The position numbers were made by a program, and so were the translations under genes. Positions 37,321 through 49,737 of a stretch of DNA of 64,000 bases are shown here, in pieces. The stretch comes from Owenia fusiformis (Eukaryota > Annelida > Polychaeta > Sabellida > Oweniidae). Location: assembly GCA_903813345.2 (NCBI GenBank), contig CAIIXF020000001.1:3846001-3910000 (forward strand), read 5' to 3'. The notes below the pieces were generated by a model that worked only from the letters and a program-made list of their open reading frames with translations, made no database searches and was not told the DNA's origin. The number at the start of each line of letters is the position of its first letter. Position 1 is the stretch's first letter.

Positions 37321-38160
37321 GGCTGATCGCCAACCACCAATCTCCTTTTTGGTGGTGACATAAAAATATGTGGAGTAACGGTAGGGGGATGGATGGTGAA
37401 ATGTAAACTTTGGTACATATTTTAAAGAGGGGAAATAGCTGATTATAATACCATTGGAAATGTATAAGATCAATGTGCTAAGTGCTGGGTGCTGGTAAGT
37501 ACACTGTAAATGTTTTGTCTAAACATGGACTTACAAAAACATCAAAGGTTATATTAACCCAGTTTTTTGCCATGATTCAATACAAAATAAAACCTCAACA
37601 ATGACTGTATTTTCTTAAGAAATTGTAATAAAGTAAATCCTTCATCAAAGACTTCAAAAATACAATACATGAATGAATCAACATTTGTCCCTGAATGGGA
37701 TTGATACATATTTACAATTGTGGAATGTAATCAAGATATGTTTTGTTGATATGAAACTGAATGTGTTTGATGTGGTCAGTTGAAGGATCTCCTATATATA
37801 ACATATACACCCAACATTTACTTATCTACATGGTGATAAGTACAGCTTCAGCTAGAAAGAGATAAGTGAAGATTAATGTACATATATCTTGTTGTCCCTC
37901 TTGTAGGCGCCTTGCATCTCTTTAACACCCTTATTGTTGTTGTTAATAGTTTACATCAGTGTTTATTTATGTACATAACATTAACAGGTGTAAACCTCCT
38001 ACAATGATCCCCCTCGCTTCCGGCACTCAAGAGATTAGCAGCATAACTCAATAATACCAAGAGACATGACATGAGATAATATGGCATATGATATAATCAT
38101 AATTTCCAGTTAAGTGATAGCTGGACAAAGTGGTACAAACATTTTTTGATTGGTTCATTA
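37321..38160. other. Unassigned sequence
   Basis: Nothing recognised. Confidence 0.35.
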
Positions 38161-39385
38161 GCCATTCCTGGTCAATTCAACACTAAGTAAACTCAACCCA
38201 AGTTATCTCAACCATAGTCATCTCAACTATTGGTCAACTCAACCCAAAGGAATCACAACCATTCAGTGACATCAACCCCAAGTTAATTCAACCCAAGTCA
38301 TCTCAACCATTGTTCAACTCAACCCCAAGTCAACTCAACTTAAGTAATTTCAATCACTCTCAACTCAACCCAAGTCACCTCAACCATTGTTCAACTCAAC
38401 CCAAGTAATCTCAACCAGTGGTCAACTCAACTCCAAATTAACTCAATCAAAGTCATTTTAATTATCGTTCAACTCAACCCAAGTCACCTCAACCACAGGT
38501 CAACTCAACCCCAATTAAATTCAACCATAGTCACCTCAACTATTGGCCAACTCATTCCAAAGGAAGTCAACCCAAGTCATCTCAACCATTGGTATGTCAA
38601 CCCAACCCTTGGTTATCTCAACCCCAAGTCATCTCAACCATTTGTCTTTGCCGGGTTGGCCTAGTGGTTAAGGCATTGGTCTGAAAAGCAGGAAGTCTGG
38701 CTTCATGCTGAAAAGTAGGGGTCTTGGGTTCAAACCCAGGTCACAGCACTTCTTGTGATTTGTCTTTGACCTATGACTGCTGACCTATACTGGCGATTAC
38801 TAAAGTGCTACTGACTCGATAAAAGGCTGGCGCTGGCTAGAATTGTCTATGGTTCTAGCCAGGATAAAGATACCAGTTCTTCAACTCGACAATGGGAAGA
38901 ACTGTTCTACTTTAATGACTAATATGTCATGATATGACATCTAAAGAGTCAATAAAAGATATATATATACTAAACCTCAAATTAGCTCAACCCGTGTCAT
39001 CTAAACCATTGGTCAACCCATCCCCAAGACCATAGTCATCTCAACTATCGGTCAAGTCAATCCAAATACATCTCAACACAAGTCATCTCAACCATTGGTG
39101 GTTAACTCAACCCAAGTCATCTCAACCATAGGTATACTTAATCCTTGGTCCTCTCAACCCTATGTCATCTCAACCATTGATCAACTCAACCCAAAGTTAA
39201 CTCAACCATAGTTGGGTGAACCATTGATCAACTCAACCCCAAGTTAACTCAACCCAATTCATCTCAATCGTTGGTAGCCAACTCAGCCTCAAGTTTACTC
39301 AACTCAAGTCATCTCAGCCATTGGTCAACTCAATTAAAACTTCACTTAACTCAAGTCATCTCAATCAACCATTTGTTAACTCATC
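38161..39385. repeat. CTCAACC minisatellite, split by a SINE
   Basis: Irregular repeats of CAACTCAACCCCAAGT, CATCTCAACCATTGGT and AACTCAACCCAAGTCATCTC, spaced about 16 bp with a loose 33-47 bp super-period. It occupies about 38180-38645 and 38975-39385; the intervening 38650-38970 is a SINE. One strand is almost G-free. Confidence 0.85.
38650..38970 (+). mobile_element. tRNA-derived SINE (tRNA-Ser/Leu-like head)
   Basis: The head resembles a class II tRNA: A box TGGCCTAGTGG (38657-38667), a long variable region, and B box GGTTCAAACC (38727-38736), spaced about 60 bp. A body of about 200 bp follows with an imperfect GGTTCTAGCCAGG/CTGGCTAGAA hairpin, then AATAAAAGATATATATATA as tail. The anticodon arm does not fold cleanly and there is an insertion, so it is not a functional tRNA gene. 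It sits within the CTCAACC minisatellite. No target duplication was recognised. Confidence 0.75.
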
Positions 39386-39411
39386 CCTAAAACAAACACA
39401 CAGCGAAATTG

Positions 39412-39620
39412 TGAACCTGAATTGAATTTAAAAGTCACAGACAGAATAAGATAATACAAAACAAGCGTTTTCAATGTTTTCCTTTACCTAGTGTTCTTCC
39501 TTCTTCCCATGCACATGTTGAACCTGAATTTGATTTAAAAGTCACAGACAGAATAAGATAATACAAAACAAGCATTTTCAATGTTTTCCTTTACCTAGTG
39601 TTTTCCTTCTTCCTGTGACT
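39412..39620. repeat. 107-bp direct tandem duplication
   Basis: Begins TGAACCTGAATT. Copy 1 is 39412-39518 and copy 2 begins at 39519; they differ at only a few bases over about 100 bp (for example AAGCGTTTT versus AAGCATTTT), so the duplication is recent. It adjoins the CTCAACC minisatellite. Confidence 0.9.
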
Positions 39621-40250
39621 TTGAACAATCTTTAGATCCTAGATACGACAAATGAGAACAAGAGCTTGTTTAACCCCATTGATGCAATATGAGCCAACGG
39701 TTGCGTTGAATCAAAGGAGGGGAGCTAGAGATTTACCAATACTACAGGTATAGTAGGATAGATATACGATTATGAAGAAGAGCGAAATAAGATACAGAGG
39801 AAAGACAATGGGGAAGGGGAAGACGCTGGGGAGACTAAGCGGGAAGTATGCAGAAGAGGGAGGAATGAAATAGAGGAAAGTATGACAAAGAGAAGTTGAA
39901 AGCATGAAATAAAGAGAGGGAAGAGGGAAGCATAAAATAAAGGAAAAAAACTGTAAATCACGACAACATAATTATGAACGGGACATTTGAGGTGAGGTCA
40001 CAATGTATTTATCTTTAATGTTCAAACCAATATGTGGACTAATTTTAAGGTTAGCTCTGTTTACTTTTTCAGAGATCCAGGTGCTCTTCACCTTGTTTAG
40101 CCTAAAGGTCAATTCTGGTCCCTTTAAGTCCATACAACAATAGGATCATTTGACCAAATATTCTCTACTCATGAGACATTATCACATTTTTGACATATGT
40201 TAATTGTAAACAACGACATTTCGATATCTCATGATCAGCAATAAAGTTAC
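39621..40250. other. Purine-rich tract and unassigned sequence
   Basis: About 39770-39955 is strongly purine-biased on the plus strand (GAGGGAAGAGGGAAG type), which explains the serine/leucine/phenylalanine-rich minus frames here. No gene recognised. Confidence 0.45.
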
Positions 40251-40252
40251 AA

Positions 40253-40633
40253 TCATATCAAGTTCACTGAAAAAATCGAATCAACTGAAACGACTGAAGT
40301 TGATTGTATTTGCCCATCATAGTCATATAACGTAACTTTACTGAGGCTATCGCTGACACAAGTCTGTTCTAGTTGATCATCAACCATAACATGAGCTCTC
40401 ATTACAAAACAATGAACATCAAACTCATCCACAACAAGAACATTCTCAACTGGTGGAATATGCTGACCATCAATAGTGTAATCAATAAGGTCAGATATAT
40501 TATGATTAAAGATATATTTTACATGGAGCCAAAAGGTAATACTGTCTACGAAGCTCAGATGACTGGCCACACAAGTTGCATGTGCCCCAAATGCTGTCCT
40601 TATTGTAACATCTATTTTTGTGTTCAAATAAAA
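40253..40633 (-). CDS. Probable Tudor-domain exon (partial gene or pseudogene)
   Basis: A minus frame of about 125 codons ends at TGA (40255-40253). The peptide looks like a eukaryotic Tudor domain: CVASHLSFVDSITFWLHV (first strand with the aromatic ligand site), NISDLID, then IPPVENVLVV, DEFDVHCFVMRAHV, and KVTLYDYDG for the usual VDYG turn, closing with VVSVDSIFSV. Such domains bind methylated arginine or lysine in germline and RNA-granule proteins. A good acceptor (pyrimidine run then GGTCAG) precedes 40633 and a weaker one (TTGCAG) precedes 40663; a GTGAAC donor could end the exon at 40268. There is no ATG or flanking exon I can recognise. The opposing 120-codon plus frame is a shadow. 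Confidence 0.42.
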   Translation of the reverse strand, partial: FYLNTKIDVTIRTAFGAHATCVASHLSFVDSITFWLHVKYIFNHNISDLIDYTIDGQHIPPVENVLVVDEFDVHCFVMRAHVMVDDQLEQTCVSDSLSKVTLYDYDGQIQSTSVVSVDSIFSVNLI

Positions 40634-40739
40634 CTGACCGGAAATGAAAATGGAAAAAGTGAACTGCAATTTTCTTTAGAAAGTGTGGAACTGCTATTAA
40701 AGCATATATGTACAGGTATATATCGTAAAATGTAAAAGT

Positions 40740-41560
40740 ACATGTTATTGAAATTTCATAATGTATTTCAAATCAGATAATTAAAAGCTATATTGAATGA
40801 AATTATTAGAATATAATTTTTAAGTAAATTGCTGTAAAGGGGATTTATAATGATCCACGAGAGGTCAAATCAGGTAATAATGAATTACAATTGTAAATGG
40901 AAGTTTTGGTGCTCAAGTGAACTTATCTTGTGAAGTGTGTCTTTCAATTGAATATTAAACTTACATAGCAACTGTCTACTCTCGAACAATGTCAATAGGG
41001 GCATCTGGCAAATCTTGCTCTAAGGACAGGCAAAATGATAACATGTATGAAAATAAACCCAGGCATGACCATTTCATTACGAAAGGTATTACTAAACAGA
41101 TTGATAAAAATGTCCCCATTGTAATTGTAATAGCAACAACAATCTACAAGTTTTTTTCAAAATCATTCCCCAAGCCAAAAATGTTAAATTGGTAGACATT
41201 TTGGAATATGACACCATTTTGTACATTCAGCTGACTCAGCTACATGTTGATTTCCAACACCTATGAAACATGATCAATTACAATATGAAATAATCTACAA
41301 ACTGTATTTGAGCTTATACGAGATAAACTAAAAAAACATTTTAGGATTGAAATAACCAGGTTGCAAAATTGTCTCCTTTTGGTGAAATCTAAGCCCATGA
41401 CATGATACCAAATTAGAAAATCCTTCTCGTTTAGACAAAAGTGTTGGCATTTTTTGAAGTCAGCAAAAACTCCTTCTCATGTTGAAGTCAAATTGCCATA
41501 AGATTTAGCCTTATAACTTTTAGATCAAATCTGATAACCTTTATTTAAATTATCAGAAAT
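40740..41560. other. Unassigned AT-rich sequence
   Basis: Upstream side of the Tudor-like exon. No further exon recognised. The 68-codon frame at 40989 has no known features. Confidence 0.35.
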
Positions 41561-41960
41561 TACATTTTCTGGAGAAATGTTGGCCATTTTTAATTTAGTA
41601 GAAATCTTAAAAATGTCTTTTTCAGAGGCCCTATGTTCCTGAGGCATCAGCTTATACCAATCTTTGAGTTATCAATGATTACATTTTTACAAAATATGGC
41701 AGCCATTTTAGATTGAGTGGCCATATTGAAAATTATTTTAAAAAATTGTCAACTTGTAGAGGTATCATCAACGTTTATCCAGATTGCTCAAGAACTAGTC
41801 AGTCTATGTCATAAAGTTCCATGCCAACAAAAAGGGTTATCATACGAGAAAGGGTTTCATATTGAAAGGTTTGGCTGGAAACTCAGACTTTACAGACAAA
41901 TTTTCAGGAAGGAAAATCAAGAATGGCTGCCTTAAAAATTTACTCAGCATCCATATTATT
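41561..41960 (-). repeat. ATGGCGGC-family dispersed repeat
   Basis: Degenerate reverse-oriented units: GTTGGCCATTTTTAATT, CAGAGGCCCTATGTTCCTGA, GGCATCAGCTTATACC, TTTGAGTTATCAATGATTAC, GGCAGCCATTTTAGATTGAG and TGGCCATATTGAAAATT in order. Confidence 0.7.
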
Positions 41961-42895
41961 CTTGTTAGTTTCACCTTTCAAATATATTGTAACCCAAGGG
42001 CAAATTATCTCCTTAATCCTCATGGAGCCTCTACTCTGACATTCATGAAATAATAGTCATCAATATACACAGTATGCGTCATCTTAAATTTCCGAGGCAT
42101 GAAGCTATCAAATTGTGATTGAAAAATGAATTGTTTTAGGAGTATGGGCCATGCTATCAATGGTATGGGCCAGGCTATCAATGGTATCATGGTCAACCAT
42201 GTTGAAAAACATAGAGAAGGAAAAACAAACATTAGCTGGTGGTCTACATAATGTTTATAAATATAACATTTTAAAGCTTTTTAAAGATGTTACTAATAAA
42301 ATATTTTCATTTAAAACACACTGTGCCAAGCAACGTTATAAATATTGATCTGAAAAGGTTGTATAATGAATTAATTATTCAACTCTTCAAATTAATATTG
42401 TTTCAAGCAAAAGGCCAAATCAAGGTGGCAACTTGTTCTTGCATATAAATTAAAACTTGATATTAAAATCCAAGATTGTTCATCTAGGGTATCCTTGTGT
42501 GTATTAAATGAGGTTACCCTGGAAGAACCCTCTAAGCTGTATAGTGTTTCCAAGGAGCGAGAGCATGATACAGCAAGAATTAGATAAACAGATGGCTAAA
42601 GAGAAACACGATAAAGTCAACTCCACTGAGTAGAAAATCCCCAAAACATATTAGATTTCAAAAAGTCCATAAATCTTATTTCTTGCCATGTTTGCCATTT
42701 TGAAGATAAAGGGGAGGCATAGTTGATTGAGGTGACATTTAATGGGAACTTGTAATCACACATGTGTCATCTGAAAGGGATGAGGCTAAATAAAATCAAG
42801 GCATGCATGAGGGTCATGTAATGTGAGGTACTAGATACAGGGTTTATTTAGAGGGGAAAATAAACATATCTCCCATGGGGAATATAACTGGTACA
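41961..42895. other. Unassigned sequence
   Basis: A 22-bp direct repeat (GGCCATGCTATCAATGGTAT type) is seen twice around 42147-42187. No gene recognised. Confidence 0.35.
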
Positions 42896-42899
42896 GTGT

Positions 42900-44345
42900 A
42901 TTTGAGTTGTCAAAGATTATATTTTTGACAAAAATGTGGCAAGTTTGAACTGAGCAGCCATATATTAGAAATTCCTTCTTGAGCAGAGGTCCCTTTAAGG
43001 GATGTCAGGGGACAAAAATATTTCGGGACGGAATGGGACGGGAATTATCCATTCTGGGATGGGACATTGGGGACAGGACATAACCAATAAAATAGTTAAT
43101 AAGTTGAACAACTTTTCCGTCTACTTCCGGTTATGTTTATGCAGCGTGTATCTTTTGAACGTCATTAGAGGGCTGCGCATGTTGCGCAAAAACTTGTAAT
43201 CTGAGATTAATTTTAAAGGGTTACGATTAGCATCCCGTATAAAAACAATATGGCGGCTCCAGGCGAATCAACTGGATCAGTCCATTTTTAAGAAATAAGG
43301 GGAGTTCTGTAAAATCCAGTTTATTGAAATTGTCTTTGAGATAAAGTAATCCGTTTATAATGATTTTGAAAACGTTATCCAAAGAGTGATTGCGTTCAAA
43401 GAATACATGTACAAAAGCCAATATAAATCCTTGTATTAGAAACCGGTTTGTCTTGCTTTGTTTCATTTGTAGGATATTTCATATGCCAAGCTGTGTGCTA
43501 TTACGTTATGGGGAAATTTAGATGCCAGTTTTTCCTTATTGTTCACAAATAGAAGATCCTGAAACTTCACCCATAAATGTGGAATTGATTTGTCAAAATA
43601 AAAATCACCCTTTTATAAATGTGTGACGATCTATAATATACTTATGCTATATAACAGTTAGAGGTGTTGACACAACGACCTCGAACCTGTGAACCCTTGA
43701 GTATTATTCCGGGATCGGGCCTTTTATACTAAACGGTGAGCAACACAAGAAACGAGCGTTCGATTTGCTAAACGATATGCGTCACCCTTTAAGTTGTTAC
43801 CTTTCTCACCGATGAAGTTCTTTGTTATTGTTTAAATTAAAGCATCTAAAGCATATTTCAAAGGGAAACACTGGCTGTTATCAATAAAACTGAATGTTCT
43901 GTCCTAATTTTCATTTATTATAATCACTTATAGTAATTGCCACTAGATGGCATTTACGCATGAAAGTAATCTGGCAGATAAGTTGTAAAACGAAAGAGAA
44001 TTCTAGTTTCGATCATATTTATCGTGCACTCGGATAATTTGGGAAGTTTTAGGGTCATATACAGGAGAAATAGTATATCCTGAACATGGACCGAATCTTC
44101 GGTACACAAGGGTTGTCCCATCCCGTTGCGAGACCAAAGTCCGGAGGGACGGGACAGTATTGGGAAACCGTGACATCCCTAATCCTTTTCCTAAATGACA
44201 TCAGGCAATAAACTGAATCTGCACTGGTATTTGAGTTATCGACAAATGAATGAATGGATAGACAGATGAATAGATGGATGGATGAAAAGACAATCAAATG
44301 GCTTTTCTACATCTCTCCACAAGTTTGGTGAGAGAACTTAGAATA
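42900..44345 (-). repeat. ATGGCGGC-family repeat interrupted by a transposon
   Basis: The left half (TTTGAGTTGTCAAAGATTAT, GCAGCCATATATTAGAAATT, CCTTCTTGAGCAGAGGTCCC) resumes at about 44181 (CCTAAATGACATCAGGCAAT, CTGGTATTTGAGTTATCGAC, then a GGATGGATG repeat). Comparing with 41625-41660 shows the two halves were once contiguous, with the element 42998-44180 inserted between them. Confidence 0.75.
42998..44180. mobile_element. hAT-like non-autonomous element (1.18 kb)
   Basis: Ends AGGGATGTCA and TGACATCCCT are inverted repeats, with nearby GGGACGG/CCCATCCCG blocks also inverted. The flanks TCCCTTTA and TCCTTTTC look like a decayed 8-bp duplication. The inside shows no long frame. TAGGGATGTCAC-like termini are typical of hAT elements; the assignment is inferred. 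Confidence 0.65.
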
Positions 44346-46910
44346 TGCAAATGTGTTCAATGGAATATTTCAGGTAGTGACATAGTAAAATAATCTGGTG
44401 TAGTGTTATATTTTCACAGCTAATGCATTGATCCAACCCTGATTTGAAATTTATTTATTTGAGTTACAATTATCTCACACAGATATCTAAACAATCCAAA
44501 CAACTGGAACAAATGTATCACAACTTCTAAACAATTTCCCTGTACTGGCATTATACATTGTATGTACTGCCCAAGATTCATTTCTTCAAGGTAACCTCCT
44601 TCATAACAGGATCATTAGTGATTATGGTAAAAAGCACGAGATAAGGTAGCAAGGTAAGTAAGGTAAGTAAAAGTAAGATATGAATGGCACTTTAATATAT
44701 GTATAAAGATGGATTATATGAGACTTGATGTTATAAGCCTCTTTAATACCAAGATCATGTCAACCAATAACAATGTTACCCTTAATCCCTATTAGATAGC
44801 CACACCCCAGAGCCATGGTATCCTCTGACTTAAGATATTTTACCGTTTAATATCATAGATAAATCTCAATGATCCAGATGTAATTTTCATAGGATTTTTC
44901 AAACTACATCTTTAAGTTGGAATTCAAAGAAATCAAAAAATAAAGAATAATTTCTTAGTTTTAAGAGTGCACATGAGGTTAATATTTTGCACAGGGTTAC
45001 CAATGTCAATGGTCTTCACACTATCTATAACACCCGGTGGGTGGCCATGGTTGTGCAGATGAGAAATCACTAGGATGAAGAAAAATCTTCATCATAGGTA
45101 ATTGGTAATTTTATATGTTATTGTGATCTCAAGGCCTCCCGAATGACTCTCAGTTTTGTAAGGCAATGTCGCCTAAAATGTTCAAAGATAATAAAATATT
45201 TTAATTAAAAACAAACCCACAGACTGGCACAGAGATAACTGGACTGCATGATGTATCAGATAAAATGAGAAACATGTGAATGATATATGAAATAGATTAA
45301 TGGATCAACATGGTTACACATAGCACAGACATGAGAGAAGCTTGGCTTTTTTGGTTTGGTTTACACTTTCAAGACGTACTTATAAGTTGCATTTTAGACA
45401 TGCATATATACTTGTTTGTCATTTTAGTACATGTGAATATATTTTTTAGATTAAGATGGCGCTGCAATCAATGATTATAACAGAATACTCACAATATTGG
45501 GTCGAATGGTCATTGGTCAAAAAACTCAAAAGACAGTGGGTATAGTATCAAAGTTCTTCAACATGATGTTTGGAAACAAAACAAATATACCATCCTACAA
45601 GTATTTATATTTTGAGAACATATGGCACGTTGTTTTGATGGCACTGATAGATCCAGCTAAAAGAAATATTTTCTAGGTGCATCAATGCTGAAAGTAATCT
45701 GGGTCAAAAATAATGAACTGGTTTGAGGTTGGAGTATTTTCGTTTTGTTTTAATGGAACACATTTAGATTTCAGACATCTGATGGAAAATAAAGTTTTCA
45801 ATACACCCCAAGTACCATTTACAGTAGTTGTTTGGTTAGTTGGTTTATGTAAGGCCTTGTAATCGCAGCATTGTCTCCTGGAGACATTTTTCTTTGCCCC
45901 CAGGGTATTTTCCTCGTCTCCCCTATCACCTTACCCAGGTATTGTCCCCAGCTCCCTTTCATTTTCTTTCTACCATCTCATTTCCATCACATCTCATCAT
46001 ACTCATTCCCAAATCCCACATCCTCCAAACGCAGGACTCCAGACATCATCCACTCCATACTTTTCTTCTTCCAAGAGTTCTCGAGACCTGTGTTCGGAGG
46101 ATGAAATCCCACTTCTTATCATTAATCTTTCACATTGTCCCATTTTTACATCTGTCTACCATCTTATTTTCTATCACAAAAGTATAGTTTGATATAAATG
46201 GCAACATATTTATAAATTCATAACATCACTTGACAAATTGAAATAATAATGTGAGCCCATATACTTATTATCATGAAATGTGGTAAGCAATTATCATGGT
46301 TCCCATTAACAATCATCAATTTCTACAACTAGCAACATCAATAATTATGTATTATAAAAAGTGAACTTTTACACAGGAACTGGTGAAGGAGTTCTGCTTA
46401 TGAAATAAAATTACGTGTTAAGGTATATCTGTATGATGAGTAATTTCATGTAATATTTAATGATAAAAGTAATATTTTTCAAAATTATATGTAGAAGCTT
46501 ACACATTATTAGAAAATGCATATTTCAAAATTAAATTATTTTGTTAAAGAGATGTTGAAATTCCATTTCCTGAAATCATTTTTCAATTTTTTCTGAAAGT
46601 ACATAACCACCTTAATAAAAACCACTGTCTGTATTCAGCAGAGGCCTGGAGAATAATACGTACTTAGAAAACTAGAACCAGGGGTCATCTAAGATAAGTT
46701 GCCCTCCAACCACAAGATGTTGGAAAATAGACATACTACAGTACTGTATTATCTTGACAATATAAATGTATGTGGTAAACCATTAATACATCAACCTGAA
46801 TGCTTGTACCTTTCAAAACCATTCACAAAATAGTAACACTGATATTTCCAGCTACCCTGTAGTGACATTATCTAGAAACACTACCCTCTGAGGAATACAT
46901 ATGATTTTAA
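44346..46910. other. Unassigned sequence with a pyrimidine-rich tract
   Basis: GGTAAGTA tandem words at 44650-44672. About 45900-46075 is pyrimidine/C-rich and gives overlapping proline/serine/leucine-rich frames of 115 and 77 codons, judged spurious. No gene recognised. Confidence 0.4.
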
Positions 46911-46912
46911 TA

Positions 46913-47255
46913 CAGGGTGGGCCAAATACATCAATATTTTTCATTTGCCAATAAATTTTTTTGCAGGAGGTACTGGGATGAATGCTGTTATTGTTCAAAA
47001 AGTGATTAAAGAAATCTGCAGGGGTTTGCATGGGTAGGAAAGGTTAACATATACTAGGGAATCTTAATACAACTACACAAACGTCAGGATAATATTCAGA
47101 ATAATTTTAAGGGGGACACATAGGTTAAGGTACTCATTATATTCCGAAATTAATTCAAGAGAAAAAATAAAATAGAATTAAAGATTATTGAATTATTATA
47201 GATTATTAAAAGGTTATAGCAAAATTATAACATAAACATTTTTTGGCCTATCCTG
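46913..47255. mobile_element. Mariner-type MITE (343 bp, TA target)
   Basis: CAGGGTGGGCCAAA at the left and the inverse of CAGGATAGGCCAAA at the right match at 12 of 14 positions, with TA on both sides. AT-rich inside, no frame. Confidence 0.55.
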
Positions 47256-47257
47256 TA

Positions 47258-48000
47258 GTTTAATACTGATTTTAAACATCACAAATATTGATCTCATGGT
47301 CTTGAAATTGGATTTTGAACGTGAAATTAATATAAGCCACATTTTAGAGAAATTTTCACCCTGAAAACATTTGAATTAGATATAGGTGTGATCAAAGGAA
47401 TATTTCTAATTTAAAGAATGTAGTAAAGGGTAATTCATTTAACAATGTTCTTTACAATATGTGCAATCTTCCAATATGAAATTAATAATTACCCGGTTTC
47501 TATTGTAAAAGCGTCAGTAGTTGTCTTGTTTAATATTAGTTTGAACAACAATTGAAGGCATCAATCATTAATGCTTTTGATGCTATACTACAATGTGGTA
47601 CCATATTTGTATGACATTACAAAAACACATAATACTATCCATTGATCAGTACTATATTTATGAATGTTTCCAGCAGGTTATGTGACAATACTGAATAGCC
47701 AGAGATAATTAGGATAACAGAACTCCCTGCGGATTGGCATGTCGCACCAAACATAATATATTTTATCAAATCATTTCTCATTTTGAACATTTCATGATAA
47801 AGTGAAACTTGAGGTCAAATCAGAATTTTCTTGTCTCAATTTTAAGAATCAACTGATATTTGGGAGTTTTCTGCATTTTCTCATTCCATAATAATAAAGG
47901 CTTTCCCATGCAACTTCTTTGGATGAATGAAAGTAGCAAATATTCTTATAAATGGGCTTCTTACCATAGGGCTATATAAATATAGGGACCTTTGATCTTC
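47258..48000. other. Unassigned AT-rich sequence
   Basis: Nothing recognised. Confidence 0.3.
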
Positions 48001-48253
48001 CAGGGTTGCAACATTTTCAAACCAAGATTCCCTGAACAAATGTTTGTTTCTCATATTGATTTTAGTTTTTATTTAGATTTTTTCCTATTTCATGTATTTT
48101 CAGTTTGTGGTAAAATTTTATCTTTACAAAATTTCAACTACTTAAAATTCCTTAACTTTCCCCAACCTTTACCAGAATTCTCAAATTCCCCAGGTATTTT
48201 TGAAGAATTCCCATAGTAGGTTTTCATGACTTTCCCTGACTATGGCAACTCTG
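48001..48253. mobile_element. Possible hAT-like MITE (253 bp)
   Basis: CAGGGTTGCAAC at the left and GGCAACTCTG at the right are imperfect inverted ends. The phrases TTCCCTGA and TTTCCCTGACT occur just inside each end. No target duplication was seen. A 74-codon phenylalanine-rich frame inside is not a gene. Confidence 0.4.
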
Positions 48254-48763
48254 TAAGCAAAAAAAAAAGATAAACACATAATGAACAGAATGACCCAAAA
48301 GGATAGAGATAAAGTGAACATGTATAAAATTGATACGACAAAAATGAAATAGCTTAGAAAAAAGGAATTTGAAATTGTATTATTGTTTATTTATTGTTTA
48401 TTTTTTTTCATTTATTGCTGAGCCTCAAGGGTCACTGTGTCTGAATCTAAGTACAAGTTGTGGTTTTTGTTCTCTATAATTTATATTAAAATCTCTATTT
48501 AAGATGTTATACTAAATGAATATATACATCTCTATGTAAAGTACCAGAGCAATACGGCACAATCTAGTTGCATCCAGGAACACTGATAGCATAATTAAAG
48601 CCGCTCAACAATAAATAATCAAACATGCAAAAGATTAGATGATTCATTTGAAAACCAATCAAGGTTAGGCAATCTAACAAATGCTCGAGCCATTCTGGCA
48701 CCAATTTATGAAACGGCAGGACTGTACATGGAGTCTTTAAGTGCACAATGATTCTTGTATCAA
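48254..48763. other. Unassigned sequence
   Basis: TTTATTG simple words near 48385-48415. No gene recognised. Confidence 0.3.
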
Positions 48764-48967
48764 ACTGCACAAGGAGTCTAAACTGCAAATTGTAAACTGC
48801 ATAACAACTTCATAATTCCAAGGAGTCTGAAACTGCACAATTATAAGGAGTCTCAAACTGCACAAGAAGTCTCAAACTGCACAATTATATGGAGTCTTAA
48901 ACTGCACAATTATATGGAGTCTCAAACTGCACAATTATAAGGGATCTCAAACTGCACAAGGAGTCTA
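48764..48967. repeat. ~25-bp minisatellite (AACTGCACAATTATATGGAG)
   Basis: About eight units of AACTGCACAATTATA(A/T)GGAGTCTC, with shorter versions lacking ATTATA. The unit order mixes 19- and 25-bp forms. Confidence 0.85.
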
Positions 48968-48992
48968 ATAGGGTAGCATTTGCAAATTCAAC

Positions 48993-49109
48993 AGCCAGCT
49001 GATTTTTTAACCAACTGTTTAATGGTCAACTCATTTAAATATGAATAGTACCCACCACTATTCCATCCATATTTAAATGAGTTGGTTAAATTGTCAGCCG
49101 TCAGCTGGA
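48993..49109. repeat. Palindromic mini-element
   Basis: Perfect 17-bp arms CAACTCATTTAAATATG (49027-49043) and its inverse (49068-49084). The pairing continues outward as CCAGCTGA and TTTAACCAACT versus their inverses, to about 50 bp per arm. Confidence 0.75.
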
Positions 49110-49737
49110 TGAACTGTACCAGAAATCTTATATCACACAGGAATATCAGTCTTGTGACCCCCCTACCCCATATCCCTCACCTCCAGGTGAACTTGAAGTA
49201 GAAGTACAGGGGGCAGAGACGAGATGCAGGAATAAATGAGTTTCAACATTTTAAACAGCACCACCATACTACAAGCATGGACATTAGCCAGAAAGACAGG
49301 AAGTAGTTGTAGAGATGTGTCTGCTTCATATCTCAATGTTTACTTTAACATGTTAAGGTAGATACATCAATGGATGGTCAACAGCAAGAGTGCATTACAC
49401 TATAGAGCACTTTGAGCAAATCAGAAAAACACATACCATAATTACGAAGCTATGATTATATGCAGCACTAGTTTGATATATTATATGTTTCATTTCATGA
49501 TATATTACATGTATATCATATTGTAGTTCAGAACTGTTGACAAATATGTCGGATATAAATGCAGTCTGACATTCGCTTTTATTCAATTTTATTGTTATCA
49601 TTGCTGACATTATTTTAAATAGCAGTCATCTGTACAAGCCGAGAATTATCATCTCAAAGCATTAAAGGGGCCCAGAGTCTATTTCTCACATGATACCATG
49701 ATCATTGATCACTTCATCACAACAGCTTGGAATTGAC
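49110..49737. other. Unassigned sequence
   Basis: Nothing recognised. Confidence 0.3.

Noticed and set aside
38650-38750. Functional tRNA gene
   Set aside because: A and B boxes are present, but the anticodon arm does not fold, there is an inserted segment, and a SINE body follows.
40373-40735. 120-codon plus-strand frame
   Set aside because: It is the shadow of the more protein-like Tudor frame on the minus strand.
45840-46187. 115-codon proline/serine-rich frame
   Set aside because: Produced by a pyrimidine-rich tract; overlapping frames have the same bias.
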